This document shows, piece after piece, positions 1-7,484 of a stretch of 32,441 bases of DNA. The stretch is from the NCBI GenBank assembly GCA_041736895.1, contig JBGSSS010000106.1, positions 1-32,441 on the forward strand. The letters are read 5' to 3'. The translations under genes and the position numbers were made by a program. The notes below the pieces were generated by a model that was given only the letters and a program-made list of their open reading frames with translations, ran no database searches and was not told the origin of the DNA. Position 1 is the stretch's first letter, and every line of letters begins with the position of its first letter. The stretch comes from JANRLT01 sp041736895 (GTDB lineage Bacteria; Planctomycetota; Planctomycetia; Pirellulales; JALHPA01).

Positions 1-68
1 TTTAGCGGCGACTCGCAGAGGGGCGCCAGTAAACACAGCGGAGCGCACCTCAGCGAGTCGCCGCTAAA
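1..68. repeat. long imperfect palindrome, dispersed-repeat type
   Basis: Bases 1-16 are perfectly complementary to 53-68. Inside, 18-26 pairs with 43-51 with one mismatch, so the whole element can fold into a stem of about 26 bp with two mismatches and a loop of about 16 bases. It begins at the window edge, 13 bases beyond the stop codon of the minus-strand kinase. It could act as a transcript end or be one copy of a genomic repeat. The architecture is seen directly; the role is inferred. Confidence 0.75.
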
Positions 69-81
69 CGGTTACGAACAG

Positions 82-1011
82 TTATTGCGTTTCCGCTTGC
101 CCGGCCCATTGCTGCCACGCAGAAAGTTCGGCACCGAGCAATTGCGCGATAACCTGCTGCGCTGAGTCGGGCCGTCGCGAGGGCTGCTTCGCGAGGAGCG
201 AATCGATGAGCGCGGCGATTGATGACGGAACTTGCGGCGCAAGTTGCCGCAGCGCGGCGGGGCGCTGTTGCTTGGCCGCCGTGGCGTAGGCTTCGACCGT
301 CGTTTGCGGATACGGATGCCGCTCGGCCAAGAGCTCGTACCCAATCGCGCCGAGCGAATAAAGATCGCTCCGCACGTCGCCGCCGAGCGAACTGGTGAAA
401 AGCTCCGGCGCCAAGTACGCCGGACTTCCCAACACTGGCCGATTCCAGATCGAACCCGACTCGCGCACCGGCCGGGCACTGCCAAGATCGATCAGCGTGA
501 CGTGACCCGAGGCCGAAACGAGCAGATTCTCGGGCTTCACATCGCCGTGCAGATAATCAGCGTCGTGCAGCGTGGCTAAACCGTGCGCCGTTTGCCGTAA
601 GATGGCCAGTTTCAGCGCCAACGGCAACGCTGCCTCGCGGCGGATCAAGGTGCCCACGCTCTGCGCTTCGATCAACGGCATCACCATGTAGGGCGAGTCG
701 CTTTCAATCTCGGCCGACAACACCGCGGGCAAGTGCGGCGAATTGAGCTTCCGCCCCAGAGTCGCTTCGGTCGCGAACTGTTGCCGGACGAGTGAATGCT
801 CGCGCCACTCGGGACGCAACAGCTTGACGACATAGCGCTGCTTGTTGCCCGGGGATTGGCTGCACGACTGCGCCAGATACAGATCCGCGACACTTCCCCG
901 CGCGAGCAGTCCCAAGAGCGACCACTGTCCGAGCTTCGGCAATTCGACCGCGGACGGGTGCGGCACCGTCGCGGGAGTAATCGGAATCGGGCGTGTGGAA
1001 GTGGTGAGCAT
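82..1011 (-). CDS. Ser/Thr protein kinase, kinase domain only, non-RD type
   Basis: This 309-residue protein has the Hanks-type protein kinase fold from about residue 27 to 293, with no transmembrane segment or sensor domain, so it should be cytoplasmic. The glycine-rich loop is degenerate (LLARGSVADLYLA, 34-46). The ATP-anchoring lysine is K63 in YVVKLL. The catalytic loop is HGDVKPEN (155-162), where glycine replaces the usual arginine before the catalytic Asp157, making it a non-RD kinase. The Mg-binding motif is DLG (175-177) instead of DFG, and an APE motif (SPAYLAPEL) follows. All essential Lys, Asp and Asn residues are present, so activity is likely; the substrate is unknown. The start codon lies only five bases from a palindromic repeat, leaving no room for a ribosome-binding site, so the start is somewhat uncertain. 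Confidence 0.9.
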   Translation of the reverse strand: MLTTSTRPIPITPATVPHPSAVELPKLGQWSLLGLLARGSVADLYLAQSCSQSPGNKQRYVVKLLRPEWREHSLVRQQFATEATLGRKLNSPHLPAVLSAEIESDSPYMVMPLIEAQSVGTLIRREAALPLALKLAILRQTAHGLATLHDADYLHGDVKPENLLVSASGHVTLIDLGSARPVRESGSIWNRPVLGSPAYLAPELFTSSLGGDVRSDLYSLGAIGYELLAERHPYPQTTVEAYATAAKQQRPAALRQLAPQVPSSIAALIDSLLAKQPSRRPDSAQQVIAQLLGAELSAWQQWAGQAETQ

Positions 1012-1016
1012 GCAGT

Positions 1017-1100
1017 GTAGGTCAGGCTTTAGCCTGACTGCTTAGCCGGAGCGTCCACTCCCGGCGTGTTTTGGAATAGTCAGGCTAAAGCCTGACCTAC
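1017..1100. repeat. REP-like inverted hairpin doublet, family B, copy 1
   Basis: Hairpin one is GTAG plus GTCAGGCT, TT, AGCCTGAC (1017-1038). Hairpin two is GTCAGGCT, AA, AGCCTGAC plus CTAC (1079-1100). Each stem is a perfect 8-bp match, and the two hairpins are reverse complements of one another separated by 40 bases. The GTAG at each outer foot is characteristic of REP elements recognised by REP-associated tyrosine transposases. It abuts the start codon of the kinase gene. A degraded second copy is at 28379-28453. Confidence 0.85.
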
Positions 1101-1161
1101 GACTGACATCGGCAGCGCCGCTTGGGCAAGTTCAGCCGGTCGTGCGCGTGCCAGCGATTTG

Positions 1162-1189
1162 GCAAGATTTGCCGCGCGCGCAAACTTGC
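1162..1189. promoter_or_regulatory. dyad upstream of the sugar-transport promoter, possible operator
   Basis: GCAAGATTTGC (1162-1172) and GCAAACTTGC (1180-1189) are complementary apart from one missing base and flank a CG-repeat core. The dyad sits about 50 bases upstream of the putative -35 box of the sugar importer, a plausible place for a regulator site. No regulator gene lies in the window, so this is speculative. Confidence 0.3.
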
Positions 1190-1240
1190 ACGGTTGCGGG
1201 GCGGGCAAAAGATCACAATCAGATTGATAAGTTTCGAGAC

Positions 1241-1269
1241 TTGTTTACCCCCGGTTTGCTAGCTAGAAT
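1241..1269 (+). promoter_or_regulatory. putative sigma-70-type promoter for the sugar ABC importer
   Basis: TTGTTT (1241-1246) and TAGAAT (1264-1269) are separated by exactly 17 bases. The -10 box matches consensus at five of six positions, the -35 at three of six. Transcription would start near 1276 and give a leader of about 155 bases before the ATG at 1431. Confidence 0.45.
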
Positions 1270-1318
1270 CGCGTTATTCTAGGGGATTGCGGGACGTTTT
1301 GCGTTGCCCCGTGGGAGT

Positions 1319-1414
1319 GGAAAGAAAAGAGGAAAACGGTGCCGCTGCGCTCGTGCAAAGCATCGCCTTTGCCCTGCCAGGGTCGCCTTTCTCCTGTTCT
1401 CTTTTTTTCTTTGC
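1319..1414. repeat. structured leader, purine arm and pyrimidine arm around small hairpins
   Basis: A purine-rich arm (GGAAAGAAAAGAGGAAAACGG, 1319-1339) can pair imperfectly with a pyrimidine-rich arm at about 1391-1414. Between them are GCAAAG-6-CTTTGC (1355-1372) and the near-overlapping palindrome CCCTGCCAGGG (1372-1382). The element lies in the predicted 5' leader of the substrate-binding-protein gene. It may be a dispersed repeat of the same general kind as others in this window, or a regulatory leader. Confidence 0.45.
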
Positions 1415-1430
1415 TTGCAAGGTCGTATCG

Positions 1431-2489
1431 ATGCCCAATCGTCACTCGTCATGCTGGCGCGGCTGCGCTTTGTTGTTTCTCGGGTTGCTCGCGTTCACCG
1501 GTTGCGGCAAACCGACCAAGAAAATCATCCTGCTGAACAACACGGAATCGCCGTTTTGGGATGCGGCTCGCGGCGGGATCAAGGACGCCGTCAAGGAACT
1601 CAAGCTGACCGACGCCGGTTACGAAGCCTCGATGGACAACAACGACGGCAGCGGCAAAGGTCAAGTCGACAAACTTAAACAGTATCTGACGCGCGATGAC
1701 ATCGTGGCCGTTGGGATTTCCCCGATCGACGCTAACAACGAGGCGATGGCCGAGCAACTGAAGAAGCTCCGCGCTAAGGGCGTGATCATCATCTGCTTTG
1801 ACAGCGATCTGCCGCCAGAAAAGCAAGAGCTTCGCGACTTCTACATTGGCACAGACAATTTCAATGCCGGCAAGGCATTGGGCACCGCGGCCAAGGTGTT
1901 GAAACCAGACGGCGCGGAGTATGTGCAGTTCGTCGGCAAGGATACCCAGGAAAACGCCGTCCAGCGCATGGATGGCGTCAAGTCCGTGTTGGGGGACAAG
2001 TTCGAAGAAAAAGAACGCAAGCTCGATGACGGCAAGCGCGATATCGCTAAGAAAAATGTGACGGATGTTATCGTCAAGTACCCCGACTTGAGTTTGCTCG
2101 TGGGGATCTGGTCTTATAATGCGCCACTCATTGCCGAGGCCATCCAAAAAGACAAGTCGAAATACACCGTTGCGACCTTTGATGCCGAGGAGAACGCCAT
2201 CACGCACATGGCCAAGGGAAACATCGATGTGATGGTCGTGCAGAACCCTCACGCGATGGGTTATCTCACCGTCCAAACGGCGTTTGCCAAATTGAACAAA
2301 GACGAAGCCACGATCAAGAAAATCTTCCCCGAAGGCAACGTCAAAGACACGGGAATTAAAATCGTTGTGCCGGCGACGGGAAGCCCGTTGAAGGAATCAG
2401 ACTTTGACGCGATCAAACCGAAGGTCGAGTTTTTGACATTGCCGCAATTCCAAGATTGGCTCAAGAAATACGGATTGACCTGTTCATGA
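1431..2489 (+). CDS. sugar ABC transporter substrate-binding lipoprotein
   Basis: This 352-residue protein binds a sugar outside the cytoplasmic membrane and delivers it to the permease encoded next. It is of the periplasmic-binding-protein-1-like (RbsB-like) family: an early KKIILLNNTESPFWDAA strand, a VAVGISPIDANN segment, and the repeated alpha/beta lobes with GTDNFNAGKALG and FDAEENA. The N-terminus has a signal peptide ending in FTGC, with Cys25 the likely lipidated residue. I chose ATG 1431 because the signal peptide begins there; the frame is open upstream to a TTG-like start at 1287, but that part crosses a structured leader and looks non-coding. The stop overlaps the permease ATG (ATGA, 2486-2489), implying translational coupling. 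The exact sugar cannot be read from sequence. Confidence 0.92.
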   Translation: MPNRHSSCWRGCALLFLGLLAFTGCGKPTKKIILLNNTESPFWDAARGGIKDAVKELKLTDAGYEASMDNNDGSGKGQVDKLKQYLTRDDIVAVGISPIDANNEAMAEQLKKLRAKGVIIICFDSDLPPEKQELRDFYIGTDNFNAGKALGTAAKVLKPDGAEYVQFVGKDTQENAVQRMDGVKSVLGDKFEEKERKLDDGKRDIAKKNVTDVIVKYPDLSLLVGIWSYNAPLIAEAIQKDKSKYTVATFDAEENAITHMAKGNIDVMVVQNPHAMGYLTVQTAFAKLNKDEATIKKIFPEGNVKDTGIKIVVPATGSPLKESDFDAIKPKVEFLTLPQFQDWLKKYGLTCS

Positions 2490-3664
2490 ATTCGTCCGTC
2501 GCGCGTCCCTGGCGGACCTTGGAATTCAAGCTCCTCGTTGCTTGGCTAATCGTGGTGATTGTCACCACGTTCGCTGATCAAAACCGCTCGTATTTGAATT
2601 ATCCGGGCGTTTGCGCGCAAGAAATCCTGCGGCAAACGATCCTTCTGGGCATCGTCGCGCTTGGCAGTTCGGTCATCATCATTAGCGGCGGGATCGATCT
2701 AGCCAGCGGTTCGATGATTGCCATGGCGTCGACGCTATTTGCCGGCTTCATGATGGTCCTCGATCCGACGGGCTTTAAAGATACCGAGGTGACGCTGTCA
2801 GGCGGAACGGTCGCGCTCGCAGCAGCCGGAGCGTTGCTCGGCGGCTTACTCGTGGGGACGTTTCATGCCTGGTTGATTACGCGCATCGGCCTGCCGCCGT
2901 TCGTGGCCACGTTGTCAACGCTCGTTGGGTTGCGCAGCATGGCGCGGGGGTTGGCCAAGTTGTTCAGCGATAGCGGCCAGATCAATCTGAACGAAGAGTG
3001 GGTCATCAGATTGCTCACTTCGCCGTGGACGTTGGTCAGTATTTTTGCGGTGTTGGTGCTCGTCTTTTGGCTTCTGATGAGCCGCACGGTGTGGGGACGC
3101 CAATTGCACGCTCTAGGCGGCAACGAAACGGCGGCGCTCCTCAGTGGCATTCGCACGGATAAGCTCAAGTGGCTGGCGTATTGCCTGGGCTCAGTATGTG
3201 CCAGTTTGATGGGCTTGTTATTTCTCGGCGAAACAAGCGCCGCGAAGCCGGAGTCCGACGCGCTCGGGTTCGAACTCAACGCGATCGCGGCGGCTGTGAT
3301 TGGCGGCTGTAGCCTCAAGGGAGGCATCGGGACAATCCCCGGCACAATGCTGGGCTGTTTGTTCCTCAGCACGGTCATCGACGCGATTGGGAAAATCATC
3401 GGCACTGATTCCAAGGTGTACGAAGGCCTGATCGTCGGCATCGTCGTGGTGTTTGCCGTGACGTTTAGCCAACGCAGCAGTCAGGTAAAACAGTACTTCA
3501 GCGGCGCTTTGGGCTGGAGCACGATTCCGTTCCTAGGATTGCTCGTCGGCACGGTTTCGATGTTCTTCTATAAGAATCTGACGGTCGCGATTCTGCTGGG
3601 TTCCGTTACCGTGCTGGCCGCGATTGGGCGCGGGATCTGGGAAACGAAGCAGGCCAAGGCGTGA
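2486..3664 (+). CDS. sugar ABC transporter permease
   Basis: This 392-residue inner-membrane protein is of the RbsC/BPD_transp_2 family and forms the sugar channel. Diagnostic segments are SGGIDLASGSMIAMAS (near the loop that meets the ATPase and binding protein) and ATLSTLVGLRSMARGLA, together with many hydrophobic helices. It is longer than the usual 320-340 residues: there is a glycine/threonine-rich insertion after the third helix and two extra C-terminal hydrophobic segments (IPFLGLLVGTVSMFF and LTVAILLGSVTVLAAIG). The ATG at 2486 overlaps the stop of the binding-protein gene, which decides this start over an in-frame codon at 2456. The ATPase gene follows after 136 bases that contain a repeat doublet. 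Confidence 0.9.
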   Translation: MNSSVARPWRTLEFKLLVAWLIVVIVTTFADQNRSYLNYPGVCAQEILRQTILLGIVALGSSVIIISGGIDLASGSMIAMASTLFAGFMMVLDPTGFKDTEVTLSGGTVALAAAGALLGGLLVGTFHAWLITRIGLPPFVATLSTLVGLRSMARGLAKLFSDSGQINLNEEWVIRLLTSPWTLVSIFAVLVLVFWLLMSRTVWGRQLHALGGNETAALLSGIRTDKLKWLAYCLGSVCASLMGLLFLGETSAAKPESDALGFELNAIAAAVIGGCSLKGGIGTIPGTMLGCLFLSTVIDAIGKIIGTDSKVYEGLIVGIVVVFAVTFSQRSSQVKQYFSGALGWSTIPFLGLLVGTVSMFFYKNLTVAILLGSVTVLAAIGRGIWETKQAKA

Positions 3665-3677
3665 CGCTGTTTCGACA

Positions 3678-3742
3678 GTATGACGGACTTCTAGTCCGTC
3701 GAAATACCCGTAAATTTGCGACGGACTAGAAGTCCGTCGTAC
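3678..3742. repeat. REP-like inverted hairpin doublet, family C
   Basis: GACGGACT-TCT-AGTCCGTC (3682-3700) and GACGGACT-AGA-AGTCCGTC (3720-3738) are two perfect 8-bp hairpins in inverted orientation. The outer tetranucleotides are GTAT (3678) and GTAC (3739), close to the GTAG of the other doublets. The element lies 13 bases after the permease stop and inside the importer operon, before the ATPase gene. Confidence 0.85.
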
Positions 3743-3800
3743 GAGATTGGTCAAGTCAATTCGTAGCAAATTTTATTCAGCAAACTGAATCGCCAAAACG

Positions 3801-5333
3801 ATGAGCACCGAACCGCTAATCTCGATCCGCCACATCGGCAAATCCTTTGCCGCCGTTCGCGCGCTCGATAATGTCAGCTTCGACGTGCAACCCGGCGAAC
3901 TTCACGCCGTGATGGGCGAAAACGGGGCGGGCAAAAGCACGCTCATGAAGATCCTGTCGGGCGTCATCGCCGGGTATGATGGCGAGCTTTGGATTCGCGG
4001 AAATAAGGTCGATTTCCGCGGCACGCGCGACGCCGAACGCGCCGGCGTGAGCATCATTCACCAGGAACTAAACCTAGTCGATCAGCTCTCGGTTGCTGCC
4101 AATATCTTTCTCGGCCGCGAATTAACCGGCGCGCTGGGGCTGCTCAAGCAGCGCGAGATGGACGGCATCGCAGCGGACCTGCTCGGCCAACTCGATGCGC
4201 CGATCCCCGCGCGGGCCTTGGTCGAAACGCTCCGCGTCGGGGATCAGCAACTCGTCGAAATCGCCAAGGCCCTGTCGCTGCGCTCCGACATCTTGATCAT
4301 GGACGAGCCAACGAGCGCGCTGACCGAAACCGAAGTCGCACGGCTCTACCGCGTCATAGACAAACTTCGCGCGCGCGGCGTGACGATCCTCTACATCTCG
4401 CACAAGATGGACGAGGTCTTTCACCTGGCCGATCGGATCACCGTCCTCCGCGACGGCCGCTTCGTGAAGACGCTCAACCGCAAGGACACCAACCCGCGCG
4501 AAATCGCGCACCTGATGGTTGGCCGCGACATCGAACCGCGCGAACGCTCCGCAGCCGCAGCGCACGGCGATGTCGTGCTCGAAGTGCGGAACCTTTCGCT
4601 CGCCTGGCCCGGTCATGCCCGCGGGTATCGGTTGAAGGACATCAACCTGCGCCTGAAGCGCGGCGAAATCCTGGGCATCGCCGGTTTGATGGGAGCCGGG
4701 CGCACGGAATTGCTCGAGTGCTTGTTCGGTGCAAGTCCGCTCGCCCCGACGGGCGAGATTTTACTCGAAGGCCAACCTTGCCGCTTTCGCCATCCGGCTC
4801 AAGCCAAGCAAGCCGGCATCGCGCTCGTCACCGAAGACCGCAAACGGCTGGGGCTGTTCAGCCACATGACGGTCCGCGAAAACATCACGATTTGTAGGCT
4901 GCGCGAACTGGCCGGCGGCGGCATCATCAGCAGCGGCCGCGAAGACGAAGCCACGCGCGAGCAGATCAGGAATCTGGCGATCAAAACCGCCGGGCCCGAG
5001 GCTTCGATCATGAGCCTCAGCGGCGGCAACCAACAGAAATGCATCATCGCGCGCTGGCTGCTCACGAACCCGCGCGTTCTTTTGCTCGATGATCCCACGC
5101 GCGGCGTCGACATCGGGGCGAAGACCGAACTCTACCGGTTGATGGACGATCTCGCGCGAGCCGGCATGGCGATCATCGTCACGTCGAGTGAGCTGCCGGA
5201 GCTACTTACGGTCAGCGATCGGATTCTGGTGCTCAGCGAAGGCGTCCTTACCGCTGAACTTTCTCGAGCCGAAGCAACCGAGCAAAAGATCATGGAAGCC
5301 GCGACGGCGAGCAGCAAAGGCCGAGCTGTCTAA
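3801..5333 (+). CDS. sugar ABC transporter ATP-binding protein, two fused nucleotide-binding domains
   Basis: This 510-residue protein is of the RbsA/MglA type and powers the importer from the cytoplasmic side. The first domain has Walker A GENGAGKST (39-47), Q-loop Gln88, a signature region LRVGDQQ (144-150), Walker B ILIMDEP (164-170) and the H-loop His201. The second domain has the degenerate Walker A GLMGAGRTEL (295-304, Arg301 in place of Lys), which is normal for this family, then an intact LSGGNQQK signature and a DDPTRGVDIGAK Walker B region. Length matches the family. The gene order binding protein, permease, ATPase fits a single transport system, although the 136-base gap holding a repeat doublet could alter expression of this last gene. 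Confidence 0.95.
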   Translation: MSTEPLISIRHIGKSFAAVRALDNVSFDVQPGELHAVMGENGAGKSTLMKILSGVIAGYDGELWIRGNKVDFRGTRDAERAGVSIIHQELNLVDQLSVAANIFLGRELTGALGLLKQREMDGIAADLLGQLDAPIPARALVETLRVGDQQLVEIAKALSLRSDILIMDEPTSALTETEVARLYRVIDKLRARGVTILYISHKMDEVFHLADRITVLRDGRFVKTLNRKDTNPREIAHLMVGRDIEPRERSAAAAHGDVVLEVRNLSLAWPGHARGYRLKDINLRLKRGEILGIAGLMGAGRTELLECLFGASPLAPTGEILLEGQPCRFRHPAQAKQAGIALVTEDRKRLGLFSHMTVRENITICRLRELAGGGIISSGREDEATREQIRNLAIKTAGPEASIMSLSGGNQQKCIIARWLLTNPRVLLLDDPTRGVDIGAKTELYRLMDDLARAGMAIIVTSSELPELLTVSDRILVLSEGVLTAELSRAEATEQKIMEAATASSKGRAV

Positions 5334-5354
5334 GAAATGCAATACAAAATTCAG

Positions 5355-5450
5355 CCACAGATGAACACCGATACACACAGATAAATTCATTTTGGATCTG
5401 AGTTTTTCTGTCTTCTTTATTTATCTGCGTCCATCGGTGTTTATCTGTGG
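5355..5450. repeat. inverted repeat with 31-base arms, CCACAGATGAACAC family
   Basis: The left arm (5355-5385) starts CCACAGATGAACACCGAT and the right arm (5420-5450) is its reverse complement at 27 of 31 positions, with a T-rich loop of 34 bases between. It follows the ATPase stop by 21 bases. Repeats with this sequence theme are familiar from planctomycete and related genomes as dispersed intergenic elements; that is recalled, not searched. It may also serve as a transcript end. Confidence 0.75.
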
Positions 5451-5542
5451 GCCGTATTCGTATTTGTATCTTTTCTTGGCGGAATCCGGGGCTTGGACTA
5501 CGATGAAGGCAACGCTTACTTCTGCCTCTTCCTTGAACTGCC

Positions 5543-6028
5543 ATGCCAGACGATTCGAACACGATCGAAGAAATTCGCCGCGCTCACGAAGAGATTCGCC
5601 GCGGCGCCGGCGGTACGCCGGGCGGGACGGGGATGTTTTTTCTAGGACTCGTCTTAGCCGCGGTGGGACTGTATCTCTTTCTCGACAGCGTCCAGGTGAT
5701 CAGCGGGCAGATGGGCTGGCTCTCGGGCGGATTCAACCGCATGACGGGCGGGAACTACACGACGACCTCGACGGGCATCCTCTTCGTGCCGGTCTTCATC
5801 GGCTTGGTGCTGCTCTTCTACAACAGCCAGCTAATGAGCGGCTGGGTGCTGTTTTATCTGGGGCTGGCGATCCTGGTGATCGAAATCCTGAGCCGGGTTC
5901 AGTTCATGATGACAACCAAGACGAGCCACTTGCTGCTCATGCTCGGGATGATCGCGGCGGGGATCGGGTTGATGCTGCGGAGCTTTCGCGAGCAGCAAGG
6001 ATCGACTTCGCCGCCTGAAAAGAAGTAA
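5543..6028 (+). CDS. conserved-looking four-helix membrane protein of unknown function
   Basis: This is a 161-residue protein of no family that I recognise. The first 28 residues are charged and cytoplasm-like (EEIRRAHEEIRRGAGG). Four hydrophobic segments follow at about 31-48, 77-94, 100-116 and 129-145, with a short polar, Ser/Thr-rich loop between the first two. The C-terminus is polar. The distribution suggests a small integral membrane protein with both ends on the same side. It stands between the sugar importer and the phosphatase gene, with a 48-base gap to the latter, so it may be cotranscribed with it. Codon use resembles its neighbours, supporting a real gene. Confidence 0.75.
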   Translation: MPDDSNTIEEIRRAHEEIRRGAGGTPGGTGMFFLGLVLAAVGLYLFLDSVQVISGQMGWLSGGFNRMTGGNYTTTSTGILFVPVFIGLVLLFYNSQLMSGWVLFYLGLAILVIEILSRVQFMMTTKTSHLLLMLGMIAAGIGLMLRSFREQQGSTSPPEKK

Positions 6029-6076
6029 TCGTTGGATCGCAGCGACTTGGCCACGTGATTTACCAAAGAGCACCAG

Positions 6077-7105
6077 ATGATCAAAACTATTCTGACATTG
6101 ATAACGGGGCTAGCGCTTGCGTTCGCCTGCCCCATCGCGGCACCTGCCCAGGATCCGCTCCCTTCGTGGAACTATGGTCCCGCGAAGCAGGCGATCCTAT
6201 ATTTTGTGCAAACGACGACCGCCGAGGGGAGTCCGCAATTCGTCCCGCCGGCGGAACGAATCGCGACGTTCGATCAGGATGGTACGCTCTGGGTCGAGCA
6301 TCCGATTTACACGCAAGTGGTGTATTGCCTCGACCGCGTTCCGGCGATCGTCAAAGCCAAACCCGAATTGCGCGACAAGGAACCGTTCAAGACCGTGCTC
6401 TCGGGCGACCGCGAAGCGATCGCCAAGTTGCCCTGGAAATCGCTCGAAGAAATTCTCGCCGCCGCGCTCTCCGGCATGTCGGTCGAAGAGTTTCAGAAAC
6501 AGGTCAAGGAATGGCTCGCCACGGCCAAGCACCCGCGTTACAAGCGGCCATACACAGAACTGACGTATCAGCCGATGCAGGAAGTGCTGAAGTATCTCCG
6601 CGCCAACGGTTACAAGACGTATATCGTCACGGGCGGTGGCCAGGACTTTGTGCGGGTCTTCGCCGAAGCCGTCTATGGCATTCCGCCCGAGCAAGTCGTT
6701 GGGTCAATCGGGGAAACCAAGTACGGCTACGACAAGACGGGCAAACCCGAGTTGATCAAGCAACCAAAACTCTTGCTCAACGACGACAAGACGGGCAAGC
6801 CCGAGGGGATTCATCTGATGATCGGCCGCCGTCCCTATGCGTCGTTCGGCAACACGGCCGGGGATCAGGAGATGCTCGAATACACGACTGCCGGCAGCGG
6901 CGCGCGGCTAGGGATGCTGGTCCTGCATGACGATGCCGAACGGGAATACGCCTACGGACCAGCCCGAGGGTTGCCCGACTCCAAGGTTGGCACCTTTAGT
7001 CAGGCGCTCGATGACAAGGCGAAGCAGGCGGGCTGGACCGTGATCAGCATGAAGAAGGATTGGAACCGAATCTTTGCTTTTGAGAAAAGTGAACCTGCGC
7101 GCTGA
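6077..7105 (+). CDS. exported HAD-superfamily phosphatase
   Basis: This 342-residue protein has a signal peptide (about residues 1-24, ending near APAQD) and a haloacid-dehalogenase fold. Motif I is FDQDGT (65-70, Asp66 and Asp68 being nucleophile and acid/base), motif II is Thr185 in YIVTGGGQDF, and motif IV is FGNTAGDQEM with Asp263. It should hydrolyse a phosphate ester in the periplasm, as the non-specific acid phosphatase-like HAD proteins do; the substrate is not identifiable. A short tandem echo, DKTGKPE, occurs twice (219-225 and 237-243) in the cap-to-motif-III region. The start is at the signal peptide Met. Confidence 0.88.
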   Translation: MIKTILTLITGLALAFACPIAAPAQDPLPSWNYGPAKQAILYFVQTTTAEGSPQFVPPAERIATFDQDGTLWVEHPIYTQVVYCLDRVPAIVKAKPELRDKEPFKTVLSGDREAIAKLPWKSLEEILAAALSGMSVEEFQKQVKEWLATAKHPRYKRPYTELTYQPMQEVLKYLRANGYKTYIVTGGGQDFVRVFAEAVYGIPPEQVVGSIGETKYGYDKTGKPELIKQPKLLLNDDKTGKPEGIHLMIGRRPYASFGNTAGDQEMLEYTTAGSGARLGMLVLHDDAEREYAYGPARGLPDSKVGTFSQALDDKAKQAGWTVISMKKDWNRIFAFEKSEPAR

Positions 7106-7484
7106 TGTTCGTTTCCAGTTTACAGGAAATGCACCCACGATTATTAAAGTGGGATGATTGCGTCGCGTTGAATGAATGCGTAGTTTCGCTCGATGACCTG
7201 TTGGGAAATTGTTTCACCTGCCTCTCGGGCGATTCGGCTGCCACGTTTCTACGTTATTTCACGAATTGAAATTTCCATAAGTCTTTTTACTACAAACACT
7301 TGCGTGATCACAATGGTTTTTGGAACAAAGTTTTCACCTGAAATCGCACAGTCCAAAACCTCGAGCAAGGTGGGATTGTAACGCCCAAGACCCCAAAAAA
7401 TTGGGTATAATTTTTTGAAATCTCCCGTCCTCGACGCTAATCGTGAGCTAGAGTTTTCGACGGATTTCAGTTTCTTTCGCCTAA
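7106..7484. other. gene-free interval of 379 bases
   Basis: No credible gene is present. Just after the phosphatase stop are two weak hairpins (TTTCC/GGAAA at 7112-7129 and CCCAC/GTGGG at 7134-7153), neither followed by a T-run. The interval is AT-richer than its surroundings and ends in the candidate promoter of the oxoamine synthase gene. Confidence 0.6.
7406..7411 (+). promoter_or_regulatory. candidate -10 box for the oxoamine synthase gene
   Basis: A perfect TATAAT lies 73 bases upstream of the ATG at 7485. No convincing -35 box was found at 16-18 bases; TTGTAA at 7376 is too far. Weak support only. Confidence 0.3.

Noticed and set aside
1287..1430. Upstream extension of the binding-protein gene
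   Set aside because: It has no signal-peptide logic, crosses a structured repeat and would need a weak alternative start; ATG 1431 begins a proper lipoprotein signal.
1449..2276. Long antisense reading frame within the sugar-binding protein gene
   Set aside because: Its protein has no recognisable motif, and the sense strand encodes a clear lipoprotein with the expected domains. It reflects codon bias in GC-rich DNA.
7106..7484. Possible small RNA or terminator in the gap before the oxoamine synthase
   Set aside because: The hairpins are only five base pairs and lack a T-run; no sign beyond chance.
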